A stretch of 64,000 nt of DNA from Leifsonia shinshuensis (GCF_014217625.1 NZ_CP043641.1:2914001-2978000); one strand, 5' to 3'. Positions 1 through 8,894 are shown, numbered from the stretch's first letter. The notes: generated by a model not told the origin, from the sequence alone. A program made the numbers and translations.

Positions 1-885
1 ACCCCGCTCGGCATCGAGCAGGCGCAGCAGCAGGGCAAGTCCATCCTGTTCCTGCTGGAGGCCAATCCCGGCCCCGGCTTCGGCATCCTGATCGCGTACT
101 CGATCTTCGGCCTCGGCATCGCCAAGGCGAGCGCCCCGGGCGCCGCGCTGATCCAGTTCGTCGGCGGCATCCACGAGATCTACTTCCCGTACGTGCTGAT
201 GAAGCCGATGATCGTCATCGCGGCGATCCTCGGCGGCATGACCGGCATCGCGATCAACGTGACCTTCAACTCGGGTCTGCGCGCCCCGGCCTCCCCCGGA
301 TCGATCATCGCCGTCCTGATCCAGTCGCCCGCCAGCAGCATCGTGGGCGTCACACTCTCGGTGATCGGCGCGGCGGCCGTTTCGTTCATCGTCGCCTCGA
401 TCATCCTGCGGGCCAGCCGCAAGCGCGACCTGGCCGCGGGCAACGCCGGCGACCTCACCGCCGCCGTGGCGCAGACCGAGGCCAACAAGGGCAAGGAGTC
501 CTCCATCCTCGAGGGCCTGGTCCAGGAGGGCGAGCACGACACCGGCGACGCGCAAGGCGACGGCACCGACCGGCTGGTGCGCAACATCGTGTTCGCGTGC
601 GACGCTGGGATGGGCTCGTCCGCGATGGGCGCGTCCGTGCTGCGGAACAAGATCAAGAAGGCCGGCGTGGAGGGGGTCACGGTGACGAACCAGGCCATCA
701 GCAACCTCGACGGCTCGGCCGACCTGGTCATCACGCAGCGCGAGCTCACCGACCGGGCCAAGGGCCAGTCGCCGGACTCGGTCCACGTGTCCGTCGACAA
801 CTTCATGAACAGCCCCAAGTACGACGAGGTCGTCGACCTCGTCGCCAAGCAGCAGCAGAACCTGACGGAGGACGCCACCAAATGA
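1..885 (+). CDS. mtlA: Mannitol PTS EIICB component (5' end outside window)
   Basis: This is the C-terminal 294 residues of the mannitol-specific phosphotransferase permease, which imports mannitol and phosphorylates it to mannitol-1-phosphate. The visible part holds the last membrane segments of the IIC domain, with the GIEQAQQQGKSILFLLEANP-type loop near the left edge, and then the cytoplasmic IIB domain. The IIB phosphorylation cysteine lies in CDAGMGSSAMG, with its codon at 598-600. The frame is open to the left edge, so the start is missing. The stop overlaps the ATG of the EIIA gene by 4 bp, which implies translational coupling in a mtlA-mtlF-mtlD operon. Confidence 0.95.
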   Translation, partial: TPLGIEQAQQQGKSILFLLEANPGPGFGILIAYSIFGLGIAKASAPGAALIQFVGGIHEIYFPYVLMKPMIVIAAILGGMTGIAINVTFNSGLRAPASPGSIIAVLIQSPASSIVGVTLSVIGAAAVSFIVASIILRASRKRDLAAGNAGDLTAAVAQTEANKGKESSILEGLVQEGEHDTGDAQGDGTDRLVRNIVFACDAGMGSSAMGASVLRNKIKKAGVEGVTVTNQAISNLDGSADLVITQRELTDRAKGQSPDSVHVSVDNFMNSPKYDEVVDLVAKQQQNLTEDATK

Positions 886-1319
886 CCGACACGATTCTCG
901 ACCGGGCGAACGTCGTGGCCGCGGGCAACGCGACCACGCGGGAGGACGCGATCCGGGAGGCGGGTGAGCTGCTCGTCAGAGCGGGCGCCGTGCAGCCGGG
1001 TTACGTCGACTCGATGGCGCAGCGCGAGGCGACCGTCTCCACCTTCATGGGGAACGGCCTGGCCATCCCGCACGGCACCAACGAGTCCAAGGACGAGATC
1101 GTGCGTTCGGCGCTCTCCTTCATCCGCTACTCCTCGCCGCTCGACTGGGGCGGCGAGGAGGTGCGGTTCGTCGTGGGCATCGCCGGGCGGAACAACGAGC
1201 ACCTCGACATCCTGAGCAAGATCGCCATCCTCTTCTCCGAGGAGGACGATGTGCAGCAGCTGATCGACGCGCCGGACGCGGACGCCCTGTTCGCACTGCT
1301 CGGCGACGTCAACGACTGA
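882..1319 (+). CDS. mtlF: Mannitol PTS EIIA component
   Basis: This 145-residue soluble protein passes phosphate from HPr to the IIB domain of MtlA. The family phospho-accepting histidine is His64 in [12 protein letters not shown]. The start ATG is fixed by its 4-bp overlap with the mtlA stop. The length is normal for a stand-alone mannitol/fructose EIIA (PTS_EIIA_2). It is followed after 13 bp by mtlD, so transport, phosphorylation and the first catabolic step are co-transcribed. Confidence 0.95.
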   Translation: MTDTILDRANVVAAGNATTREDAIREAGELLVRAGAVQPGYVDSMAQREATVSTFMGNGLAIPHGTNESKDEIVRSALSFIRYSSPLDWGGEEVRFVVGIAGRNNEHLDILSKIAILFSEEDDVQQLIDAPDADALFALLGDVND

Positions 1320-1332
1320 GACGGGGTCTCGC

Positions 1333-2484
1333 ATGAAAGCCGTCCACTTCGGCGCGGGCAACATCGGGCGCGGCTTCGTGGGGCTCCTGCTCCACGAGGC
1401 CGGGTACGAGGTGGTGTTCGCGGACGTCAACGCGGAACTGATCGACGCCCTCGACGCGGCGGACTCGTACGAGGTCCACCTCGTCGGGGACGACGCGGAG
1501 ACCAAGACCGTCACCGGGTTCCGGGCGATCAACAGCGCCACCGCGGAGGACGCTCTGGTCGCCGAGATCGCGACGGCGGACGTGGTCACGACCGCCGTCG
1601 GACCGCGCATCCTGCGCTTCGTCGCCCCGGTGATCGCGCGCGGGCTCGCCGCCCGCGCGGAGGACGCCCCGCGCCTCGCCGTCATGGCGTGCGAGAACGC
1701 GATCGGCGCGACCGACCTGCTCTGCGCCGAGCTGATGGACGGCCTCCCCGACGACGGGACACGCGAGGAGCTGGCCTCCCGCGCGGTGTTCGCGAACACG
1801 GCCGTCGACCGGATCGTGCCCGCACAGGCCCCGGACGCCGGCATCGACGTCACGGTGGAGACGTTCTACGAGTGGGTCGTCGACCGCAGCCCGTTCAACG
1901 GGAACGTGCCGCCGATCCCGGGTGCGCACTTCGTGGACTCCCTCGGGCCGTACATCGAGCGCAAGCTGTTCACGGTGAACACCGGACACGCCACCGTCGC
2001 CTACACGGGCTTCCTGGCGGGCGCGACGATCATCAGCGAGGCGATCGGCATCCCGTCGGTGCTGGAGGCGACGGAGGCCGCGCTGGCGGAGACATCGGCC
2101 GCGCTCAGCGCCAAGCACGGGCTGGACCCGGCTGAGCTGGCCGAGTACCGCGCGAAGATCCTGAACCGCTTCCGCAACCCGTACCTGGTGGACGAGGTCA
2201 CGCGTGTCGGCCGCGAGCCGCTGCGCAAGCTCGGCCGCAACGACCGCTTCGTCGGGCCGGCCTCCGACTACGTGCAGTACGTCGGCGGGGTCCCGTCGGC
2301 GCTGCTCGCCGCGATCGGCGCCGCGCTGCGCTTCGACGTTCCGGAGGACACGCAGAGCGTCGAGCTGCAGCAGCTGCTCCAGCGCGCGAACGCCGAGGAC
2401 ATCGTGGACGAGGTCATGGGCGTGCAGCGCGGCGAGGAACTGTTCGAGCCGCTGGTGGAGGTCGTGCGCGGCGCGGCGCGCTGA
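1333..2484 (+). CDS. mtlD: Mannitol-1-phosphate 5-dehydrogenase
   Basis: This 383-residue cytoplasmic enzyme oxidises mannitol-1-phosphate to fructose-6-phosphate with NAD. The N-terminal Rossmann motif is [12 protein letters not shown]. The middle carries the polyol-dehydrogenase signature region around [15 protein letters not shown], with the lysine of the long-chain mannitol dehydrogenase family in [11 protein letters not shown]. The length matches the family. It is the last gene of the mannitol operon; a convergent hydrolase gene ends 20 bp downstream. Confidence 0.95.
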   Translation: MKAVHFGAGNIGRGFVGLLLHEAGYEVVFADVNAELIDALDAADSYEVHLVGDDAETKTVTGFRAINSATAEDALVAEIATADVVTTAVGPRILRFVAPVIARGLAARAEDAPRLAVMACENAIGATDLLCAELMDGLPDDGTREELASRAVFANTAVDRIVPAQAPDAGIDVTVETFYEWVVDRSPFNGNVPPIPGAHFVDSLGPYIERKLFTVNTGHATVAYTGFLAGATIISEAIGIPSVLEATEAALAETSAALSAKHGLDPAELAEYRAKILNRFRNPYLVDEVTRVGREPLRKLGRNDRFVGPASDYVQYVGGVPSALLAAIGAALRFDVPEDTQSVELQQLLQRANAEDIVDEVMGVQRGEELFEPLVEVVRGAAR

Positions 2485-2503
2485 GTCCGTCTCCGCTCTC
2501 CCG

Positions 2504-3079
2504 CTAGCGCGGGGCGATCGTGGCCGTCGGTTCGAGACACCAGTCGAGAACCGATGGCCACGTTCCGTATCCGGACGCGGGCGTGAGGTGCCCGCCGCCC
2601 GGGATCGTCGTGAGCGGGAGGCCGAGCGGGTCGGCGTACACGGCTCGCGAGCCCTCCGGATTGCACGGGTCGGCGTCGGAAGCGACGATGCGGGTCTCGG
2701 CGGCCGGCCGGGTCGGCTCGAGGGCGGCGAAGGCGGCGACCTCGGGGTTCTCGCGGAGGTACGACGGTGACGGCGGCGCGACGAGGAGGACCCGGTCGAC
2801 GGATCGGCCCGCACCGGTGTCGTCGGGCCGGGCGCCCAGCCAGAGCATGGCGCCGAGGCTGTGGGCGATCACGGTCACCCGTGCGTCGTCCGCGCGCGCG
2901 TCGTCGAGAGCCGCTCCCGCGGCGGCCCGCCAGGCCTCCAGGTCGGGCGCGTCCGCGTCCGGCAGCTGCGGGTAGACGACCCGCTCACCGCGGTCGCGCA
3001 GGGCGGAGGCGAGCTCGTACTGCCAGTGCCCGGCCGGCCGGAAGTTGCCCCAGCCGTGCAGGATCAGGAAGGCGCGCAT
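2504..3079 (-). CDS. RBBP9/YdeN-type alpha/beta hydrolase
   Basis: This 191-residue serine hydrolase has the small single-domain fold of the RBBP9/YdeN family. An oxyanion loop HGWG sits at residues 8-11, the nucleophile Ser74 is in AHSLGA, an acidic residue lies in ASDADPCNP (about 135-137), and the catalytic His164 is in GGGHL. I start it at the ATG followed by RAFLILHGWG, because sequence upstream of that has no family similarity. It overlaps the end of the deacylase gene by 16 bp and so is probably the last gene of that operon. Its substrate cannot be read from the sequence. Confidence 0.85.
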   Translation of the reverse strand: MRAFLILHGWGNFRPAGHWQYELASALRDRGERVVYPQLPDADAPDLEAWRAAAGAALDDARADDARVTVIAHSLGAMLWLGARPDDTGAGRSVDRVLLVAPPSPSYLRENPEVAAFAALEPTRPAAETRIVASDADPCNPEGSRAVYADPLGLPLTTIPGGGHLTPASGYGTWPSVLDWCLEPTATIAPR

Positions 3080-4665
3080 GAGGCCGAGCGTAGCGCCCGG
3101 CCGGGCACGGCCTCCGTCCGGTGTCCTTCCGCGACGACCGGGACGCCCGCGACGAGCACCCACGGGATGCCCGCTGCCTGCAGCCGCGGCTCGGCGAAGG
3201 TCGCGCGGTCGGAGACGGTGTCCGGGTCGAAGAGCACCAGGTCCGCCACCATCCCCGGCGCGATCCGGCCGCGGTCGGTGAGACCGAGTCGCGCGGCCGG
3301 GCGCGCGGAGAGGTGCACGATCGCGTCCTCCAGCGTCAGGACGCCCTCCTCCCGCACGTAGCGGCCGAGGTAGCGCGGGAACGTGCCCCACGCGCGCGGG
3401 TGCGGCTTGTCCCCGACGAGGATGCCGTCGCTGCCGCCGGTGTGCCGCGGGTGCCGCATGATCGTGCGGACGTTCTCCTCGTCGCCGACGTGCTGGAGGA
3501 TGCCGGTGCCGAGCCGGTCGGCCTCCAGGAGGTCGAGGGCGACCTCGGCGGGAGGGCGGCCTTCGGCGGCGGCCAGCTCGGCGACCGTGCGGCCGACGGC
3601 GTTCGCGAACCGGGGATCGCGGACTCCCGAGACCTCCACGGAGCTCCAGTCGACGGGGACGCCGTGCGCGCCGTCGGAGCCGGAGACGTCGAGCTCATGG
3701 ACGATGCGCGCCCGGGTCGCCGGGTCGCGGAGGCGGCCGAGCGTGGCGTCCGGACCTCCTGCGTTCGCCCATCCCGGCAGGAGCGCGGAGAGCGTGGTCG
3801 ACCCCGGGAGGTACGGGTAGCTGTCGAGCGTGATGTCGATGCCGTCGTTCAGGGCTGCGTCGATCAGTGCGACCAGCTCGCCGGCGCGTCCGCGGTTCAC
3901 GGCGAAGTTCATGGTGGCGTGCGTGAGGTGGAGGGCGCAGCCGGCGCGGCGGGCGATCTCGATCATCTCGGCGTAGCCCTCCAGCGCCCCGGCGCCGTAC
4001 GAGCGCTGGTGCGGCGCGAAGAACCCGCCGTGCCGGGCGACGACGTCGCAGAGCGCGACCAGCTCGTCGGTGCTCGCGAACATCCCCGGCGCGTACGTCA
4101 GCCCGGCCGACAGCCCGAACGCGCCGTCGCGCATCCCGCGCTCGACCTGCGCGCGCATGGCGGTGAGCTCGTCCGGGGTCGCCGGCCGGTCGTCCGCGCC
4201 GACGACGTTCAGGCGGACCGTGCCGTGCGGGACCAGATACCCGACGTTCACCGCGCTGCCGCGCCGGTCGACCTCCGCCAGGTAGCCGGCGACATCCGCC
4301 CAGCCGACGCCGGGACCCTGCACGCCGTTCCAGCCGGCGAGCTGCTCGCGGAGGACCGCCAGCGTCTGCTCGCCCGCCGGCGCATACGAGAGGCCGTCCT
4401 GACCGACGACCTGCGTCGTGACGCCCTGAGTGACGGCGGCGAGGTTGCGGTCGTCCTGGAGGACGGCCAGGTCGGAGTGCGCATGAAGGTCGATGAAGCC
4501 GGGCGCCACGGCGAGACCGTGGGCGTCGAGGACGCGGGTCGCCGGCGCGTCGAGGTGGGCGCCGAGCTCCACGATGCGGCCGTCCGCGAGGAGGACGTCG
4601 CCGACGGTCCCGGGACGGCCGGAGCCGTCGAGGACGAGGGTGCCGCGGATGAGGAGCGGGTTCAC
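3064..4665 (-). CDS. N-acyl-D-amino-acid deacylase family amidohydrolase
   Basis: This 533-residue metal-dependent hydrolase belongs to the D-aminoacylase branch of the amidohydrolase superfamily. The metal motif HAH lies in GFIDLHAHSD, a further ligand His is in LHLTHATMNF, and the substrate-side motif SDGILVGDKPHPRAWGTFPR is the family's conserved C-terminal block. The usual metal-bridging Cys of the NCG motif is replaced: here the block reads VVGQDGLSYAP, so an Asp sits where Cys is expected. The GTG start overlaps the KDPG aldolase stop by 4 bp. Context suggests it removes the N-acyl group from a 2-amino sugar acid rather than from an ordinary D-amino acid; that is inference. Confidence 0.88.
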   Translation of the reverse strand: MNPLLIRGTLVLDGSGRPGTVGDVLLADGRIVELGAHLDAPATRVLDAHGLAVAPGFIDLHAHSDLAVLQDDRNLAAVTQGVTTQVVGQDGLSYAPAGEQTLAVLREQLAGWNGVQGPGVGWADVAGYLAEVDRRGSAVNVGYLVPHGTVRLNVVGADDRPATPDELTAMRAQVERGMRDGAFGLSAGLTYAPGMFASTDELVALCDVVARHGGFFAPHQRSYGAGALEGYAEMIEIARRAGCALHLTHATMNFAVNRGRAGELVALIDAALNDGIDITLDSYPYLPGSTTLSALLPGWANAGGPDATLGRLRDPATRARIVHELDVSGSDGAHGVPVDWSSVEVSGVRDPRFANAVGRTVAELAAAEGRPPAEVALDLLEADRLGTGILQHVGDEENVRTIMRHPRHTGGSDGILVGDKPHPRAWGTFPRYLGRYVREEGVLTLEDAIVHLSARPAARLGLTDRGRIAPGMVADLVLFDPDTVSDRATFAEPRLQAAGIPWVLVAGVPVVAEGHRTEAVPGRALRSASCAPS

Positions 4666-5282
4666 CTGTGCGCCGCCGCGGTGAACACGCGCGCCTTCTC
4701 GGCCACCGCCTCCCACGCCGCCTCCTCGATGTCCGCGGCGCCGACCACGCTCGAACCGGCGGTGACCGCGAGGGCGCCGGCCGACATCCACTCGGCCGCA
4801 TTGCCCGCGTGCAGCCCGCCCGACGGCACGAACGGGATGCCGGGGAACGGGCCGCGCAGATCCTTCAGGTATCCCGGCCCGACGGCGGAGGCCGGGAAGA
4901 CCTTCACCGCGGCCGAGCCGAGCTCGACGGCCCGCATGACCTCGGACGGGCTGAGCGCGCCGAGCATGATCGGCACCCCCGCCTCGCGGGCGACGGCTGC
5001 GGCGCTTTCGCTCAACCCGGGCGTCACCAGGAACTGCGCACCCGCCGCGATCGCGGCCTCGGCCGTGCGGGCGTCGGTCACGGTGCCCGCTCCGACCAGG
5101 GCGCCGTGCGGCTCGGCGGCGGCTGCGGCGATCACGGCCTCCACGCTCGGAGTGGTGAAGGTGAACTCGACCGTCCGGATGCCGCCCGCGACGAGCGCGC
5201 GGCAGAGCGCTCCGGGGTCGTCGATGCGCGGGGCGCGCACCACGGCGAGCGCGCGATCGGCGGTGAGCGTGTCGATCAGCAT
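4662..5282 (-). CDS. eda: 2-dehydro-3-deoxyphosphogluconate (KDPG) aldolase
   Basis: This 206-residue class I aldolase cleaves KDPG to pyruvate and glyceraldehyde-3-phosphate. Visible are the catalytic Glu in VEFTFTT, the GAGTV loop and the Schiff-base Lys in AAVKVFPAS, followed by the phosphate-binding VPSGGLHAGN block. Two starts are possible. I chose the inner ATG (MLIDTLTADRAL) because GAGGAG stands 6 bases before it; an upstream ATG five codons earlier overlaps the preceding stop by 4 bp. It lies between the PLP enzyme and the deacylase and supplies the final step of the inferred pathway. Confidence 0.92.
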   Translation of the reverse strand: MLIDTLTADRALAVVRAPRIDDPGALCRALVAGGIRTVEFTFTTPSVEAVIAAAAAEPHGALVGAGTVTDARTAEAAIAAGAQFLVTPGLSESAAAVAREAGVPIMLGALSPSEVMRAVELGSAAVKVFPASAVGPGYLKDLRGPFPGIPFVPSGGLHAGNAAEWMSAGALAVTAGSSVVGAADIEEAAWEAVAEKARVFTAAAHR

Positions 5283-5293
5283 GGGACTCCTCG

Positions 5294-6544
5294 TCATCCG
5301 AACGTCGTCTCGAGCAGCCCGATCACCCGGGGCTCCTCCGCGAGCGCGTCGTCCACGACGGCGAGCGCACGCCACTTGTCGAAGGTCGTGCACGGGTGCG
5401 AGAGGCCGAAGCGGATGACGTCGCCGACCGCCGCAGCCGCGTCCTCCGGCACGCGCACGAAGGCGTGCTGGTCGTTGAGCGCGGTGACGACGGCGTCCTC
5501 CAGCGGGACGGCGACGGACTCCCCGAACCGCCGGATCGCCTGCGGGATCGGCAGCCCTTCGTCGTACGGGAGGTCGCGCTTGCCCGCGTCCACGAGCACC
5601 AGCCCGGGCTCGGGACGGGAGACCACCGTCGCCCAGCCGTGGATGGCCGCGCGGAACTCTCGGCCGTCGCCCCCACGGCGCAGCGGGGTGATGGAGCGGT
5701 AGAAGCCGTCGTCGTGCGTGATGTACGCGCCGGAGCGCAGCAGCACCTCCACCGTGCGGCCCCCGTCGCCACCCGCCGTGCGGCGCGGCGCGAGCACCTC
5801 GGCGACCTGGTCGAAGTAGGCGCTGCCGCCGGCGGTCAGGATGACCGGCCCGCCCGGCGGGTAGAGGCCGGCCGCGTCGATGGCGTCGTGCAGCGCCAGC
5901 AGCTCCTCGAGGTAGCCCTGGACGCGCGCGAGCGACTCCGGCGACGCGTCGTGCGCGAGCGCGCCCTCGTACCCCGCGACCCCCGCGAGGCGCAGCACCG
6001 GGGAGGCCGCGATCGCGGCGGCGACGGCGAGCGCCGCCTCCTGCCCGCGGGCGCCCGTGCGTCCGCCGGCCCCGCCGAGCTCGACCAGGACGGCGAGCGG
6101 GGCGGACGGTTCGGCGTCGGTCAGCGCCTCCGTCATGATCTCGACCGCGCGCGGCGAGTCCGCCCACACGGTCAGCCGGCCGAGGTCGGGCGCGAGTGCA
6201 CGGAGCGCGGCCGGCTGCACGAGCGCGTTCGCCAGCAGGACCCGCGGGACGTCCCAGCCGAGCGCGACCGACGCCTGCCACGGCGTCGCCACGGTGATGC
6301 CCCAGGCGCCCGCGTCGAGCTGGCGCTGCCAGAGCTCGCGGCTCATCGTCGTTTTGCCGTGCGGCGCCAGCTCGACGCCGGCCTCCGCGCACCAGTTCGC
6401 CATCGTCGCGAGGTTGTGCGCGACGGCGGACTCGCTCAGCGTCACGATCGGCGTCGGGAAGTCGCGCAGCAGCGGGCGCGTGCGCGGGAGGTCGGCGACC
6501 TCGGCAGAGTCGAACCCGAGCGGTACGGCCTTGTACTGGTCCAT
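5294..6544 (-). CDS. D-serine dehydratase-like PLP enzyme (alanine racemase fold, Zn type)
   Basis: This 416-residue enzyme belongs to the fold-type III D-serine dehydratase/D-threonine aldolase family. The PLP lysine is in LAPHGKTTMS near residue 65. Near the C-terminus LSHPCTTFDKW carries the His-x-Cys pair that binds zinc in eukaryotic-type D-serine dehydratases, which favours beta-elimination of a 3-hydroxy-D-amino acid to a 2-keto acid and ammonia. GGGAG stands just before the chosen ATG; an in-frame ATG lies four codons upstream. It opens the minus-strand operon and faces the kinase gene across a 120-bp promoter region. In this setting D-glucosaminate is a plausible substrate (inference). 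Confidence 0.85.
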   Translation of the reverse strand: MDQYKAVPLGFDSAEVADLPRTRPLLRDFPTPIVTLSESAVAHNLATMANWCAEAGVELAPHGKTTMSRELWQRQLDAGAWGITVATPWQASVALGWDVPRVLLANALVQPAALRALAPDLGRLTVWADSPRAVEIMTEALTDAEPSAPLAVLVELGGAGGRTGARGQEAALAVAAAIAASPVLRLAGVAGYEGALAHDASPESLARVQGYLEELLALHDAIDAAGLYPPGGPVILTAGGSAYFDQVAEVLAPRRTAGGDGGRTVEVLLRSGAYITHDDGFYRSITPLRRGGDGREFRAAIHGWATVVSRPEPGLVLVDAGKRDLPYDEGLPIPQAIRRFGESVAVPLEDAVVTALNDQHAFVRVPEDAAAAVGDVIRFGLSHPCTTFDKWRALAVVDDALAEEPRVIGLLETTFG

Positions 6545-6556
6545 GCGCTCCCTCAT

Positions 6557-6597
6557 CGTTGCACCATGCGCAACGCTCGTTGCACTCCGGATGCACT
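6557..6597. promoter_or_regulatory. Candidate IclR operator between divergent operons
   Basis: A perfect inverted repeat, CGTTGC-7 nt-GCAACG, spans 6557-6575. A second CGTTGCA copy starts at 6578, 21 bp after the first, which puts both on the same face of the helix. They sit just upstream of the minus-strand operon and 70-100 bp before the plus-strand kinase. The IclR regulator encoded two genes away is the natural candidate to bind; this is not shown by sequence alone. Confidence 0.55.
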
Positions 6598-6664
6598 CTT
6601 GTCTAGCATGAGCCCAGTCGATCGCGAAAGGCCGCGACCGCACGACGACGAACGGGGAGGACGG

Positions 6665-7696
6665 ATGGCGGCGCCCGCACCCCTGGTCACCATCGGCGAG
6701 GCCATGGTCGTGCTCTACCCCGACCACCACCTCCCGCTCGCGGAGGCGCACAGCTTCGGGTCCGATGTCGGCGGCGCGGAGTTCAACGTCGCCACCACGC
6801 TCGCCCGGCTCGGCCTCCCGACCGCGTGGGTGTCCCGGCTCGGGGTCGACGGTTTCGGCGACCGCGTCCTCGCGGTCGCGCGCGAGGCCGGCGTGGACGT
6901 CTCCGGCGTCGACCGGGACCCGGCCCGCCCGACCGGCCTCTACGTCAAGGAGCCCGTGGCCGGCCCGACCGGCGTGCGGACCCGGATGCACTACTACCGC
7001 AGCTGGTCGGCGGCGTCGGCGCTCGATCTGGCGCAGCTCCGGTCGACCGCGACCGCCGCGCTGCTCGGCGGAGCCGCCATCGTCCACACCTCCGGCATCA
7101 CCCCCGCGCTCTCGGCCTCCACTGCCGAGCTCGCCGCGAACCTCCGTTCCCTCGTCGGCCCGGACACCCTCATCAGCGTCGACCTCAACCTCCGCCCAGC
7201 GCTCTGGAGCGGCGGGGACCGCGCCGCTCTCGACAGCCTCGTCGGCCAGGCCGACCTGCTGTTCGCCGGGCACGAGGAGGCCGAGACGCACTTCGGCCAC
7301 GCGGATCCCGACCGGCTGTTCGCCGCCCTCCCGCGCCTGCGCACGCTCGTTCTCAAGGACGAGGAGCGCCGGGCCTCCGCGTACCGGCGCGACGGCGGCG
7401 AGACCCACGTGCCGTGCCTCACGGTGGAGGTCGTCGAACCGGTCGGCGCGGGGGACGCCTTCGCCGCAGGCTTCCTCACGGGACTCGCGGAGGGCCGCGA
7501 CGACACCGCCGCCCTGCGCCTCGGCCACGCGCTCGCCTCGCTCACCCTGATCGGCCACGGCGACCGGCCGCTGACGGTGCCGTCCCGCGGCGAGCGCGAC
7601 GCGATCGCGGACGCGCCGGACGAGGTCTGGGAGCGCTGGCGGGTGCACCCGGGCGACATCCCGTGGCACGAGCAGCGGCTGGACGCGGCGCCATGA
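6665..7696 (+). CDS. kdgK: PfkB-family sugar kinase, probable 2-keto-3-deoxygluconate kinase
   Basis: This 343-residue ribokinase-family protein probably phosphorylates 2-keto-3-deoxygluconate to KDPG. The N-terminal substrate block is SDVGGAEFNVATTLARLG. SVDLNLRPALW is the typical KDG-kinase motif, and EPVGAGDAFAAGFL contains the catalytic Asp and anion hole of PfkB signature 2. GGGAGG precedes the chosen ATG by about 5 bases; an ATG at 6608 lacks such a site. The gene overlaps the IclR gene by 4 bp and faces the KDPG aldolase operon, supporting this substrate over other keto sugars. Confidence 0.88.
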   Translation: MAAPAPLVTIGEAMVVLYPDHHLPLAEAHSFGSDVGGAEFNVATTLARLGLPTAWVSRLGVDGFGDRVLAVAREAGVDVSGVDRDPARPTGLYVKEPVAGPTGVRTRMHYYRSWSAASALDLAQLRSTATAALLGGAAIVHTSGITPALSASTAELAANLRSLVGPDTLISVDLNLRPALWSGGDRAALDSLVGQADLLFAGHEEAETHFGHADPDRLFAALPRLRTLVLKDEERRASAYRRDGGETHVPCLTVEVVEPVGAGDAFAAGFLTGLAEGRDDTAALRLGHALASLTLIGHGDRPLTVPSRGERDAIADAPDEVWERWRVHPGDIPWHEQRLDAAP

Positions 7697-8493
7697 GCCA
7701 GTCCGTCGCCCGCGCCCTCGACCTCCTGGACCTCCTGTCGCGCGGCGTCCGCACGCTGGACGCCCTGTCCGCCGAGCTGGGCGTGCACAAGTCGACCGTC
7801 CTCCGCCTGCTGCAGACCCTGGAGTCGCGCGGGTTCGCCGCCCACGACACGGAGCACAGGTACCGGGTCGGCCCCGCCGTGTTCGCGCTGGCATCGGACG
7901 CGCTCGACGCCGTCGACGTGCGTGCCGCCGCGGCCCCCATCCTGCGTGCGCTGGCCGCCGATACCGGCCAGACCGTCCACCTGGCGACCTACCAGGACGG
8001 CGTCGTCACCTACATCGACAAGGTCGAGTCCCGCCAGGGGCTGCGGATGTACAGCCGGATCGGCCTCCCCGCGGCCATCCACGCGACGGCCGTCGGCAAG
8101 GTCCTGCTGGGCGGCCTGGAGCCGTCCGAGCGCGAACGCGTCGCCGCCGGCCTCGACCTGCACCCCTTCACCTCGCGGACCCACACCACCGCCGCCGCTC
8201 TGCTCGCCGACGTCGCGGTCAGCTCCGAGCGCGGCTGGGCCGAGGACCACGAGGAGCACGAGACGTTCATGAACTGCGTCGGCGCGCCCGTCCACGGCCC
8301 GGACGGACGGGTGGCGGCGGCGGTGTCCATCTCCGTACCGAACGTGGTGCTGCCGCACGACGGCGTGCTCGCGCTGCTGCCTGCGCTGCTGGACGCGACC
8401 GCCCGCATCTCGGCGGAACTCGGCGCCCGAACGGCCCGTCCGTCCGCGCCCGTTCCCGTTTCCACTGTTCCCCCACTCAAGGAGACCCCATGA
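7693..8493 (+). CDS. IclR-family transcriptional regulator
   Basis: This 266-residue regulator has an N-terminal winged HTH (about residues 1-65, with LSAELGVHKSTVLRLLQTLESRGF) and a C-terminal IclR effector domain containing the IHATAVGKVLL and AAAVSISVP blocks. It is translationally coupled to the kinase before it and to RidA after it by 4-bp overlaps. It probably controls both arms of the divergent cluster through the palindrome near 6557, with KDG or the amino sugar acid as inducer (inference). Confidence 0.9.
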   Translation: MSQSVARALDLLDLLSRGVRTLDALSAELGVHKSTVLRLLQTLESRGFAAHDTEHRYRVGPAVFALASDALDAVDVRAAAAPILRALAADTGQTVHLATYQDGVVTYIDKVESRQGLRMYSRIGLPAAIHATAVGKVLLGGLEPSERERVAAGLDLHPFTSRTHTTAAALLADVAVSSERGWAEDHEEHETFMNCVGAPVHGPDGRVAAAVSISVPNVVLPHDGVLALLPALLDATARISAELGARTARPSAPVPVSTVPPLKETP

Positions 8494-8894
8494 CCGACCG
8501 CATCGCCGTCACCACCCCGGACGCCCCGGCCCCCGCCCACACCTTCTCCCAAGGCGTCCGGCGCGGCCCGTTCGTCCAGGTCTCCGGCCAGGGCCCGGTC
8601 GATCCGGGAACGAACGAATACCTCCACCCCGGCGACGTGAAGGCCCAGACCGAGCGCACCCTCCGCAACGTTGAGGCCATCCTCGCGGCGGCGGGCGCCG
8701 GCTTCGACGACGTGATGATGCTGCGCGTCTACCTCACGACGCGCGACGACTTCGCGGCCATGAACGAGGCGTACGGGGAGTTCCTGTCGACGCGGGTCCC
8801 CTCCGGCGTGCTGCCGGCCCGCACTACGGTGTTCACGGGGTTGCCGCGCGCGGAGATGCTGGTGGAGATCGACGCGTTCGCGGTGGTCGGCTGA
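8490..8894 (+). CDS. RidA-family enamine/imine deaminase
   Basis: This 134-residue protein is of RidA/YjgF size. RidA proteins hydrolyse reactive 2-aminoacrylate-like enamines released by PLP dehydratases. The conserved Arg of the active site is in ARTTVFTGLPR and the terminal Glu in EMLVEIDAFA. The ATG overlaps the IclR stop, with AAGGAG upstream. Its place in a cluster with a PLP dehydratase fits a role in completing deamination of the dehydration product. Confidence 0.9.
   Translation: MTDRIAVTTPDAPAPAHTFSQGVRRGPFVQVSGQGPVDPGTNEYLHPGDVKAQTERTLRNVEAILAAAGAGFDDVMMLRVYLTTRDDFAAMNEAYGEFLSTRVPSGVLPARTTVFTGLPRAEMLVEIDAFAVVG

Noticed and set aside
3121..5418. A 765-codon plus-strand frame opposite the deacylase and aldolase genes
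   Set aside because: The minus-strand genes have full motifs and coupled starts; the antisense frame has none.
6608..6664. Upstream ATG as start of the KDG kinase
   Set aside because: It would add 19 hydrophilic residues before the conserved strand and has a poorer ribosome-binding site than the ATG at 6665.
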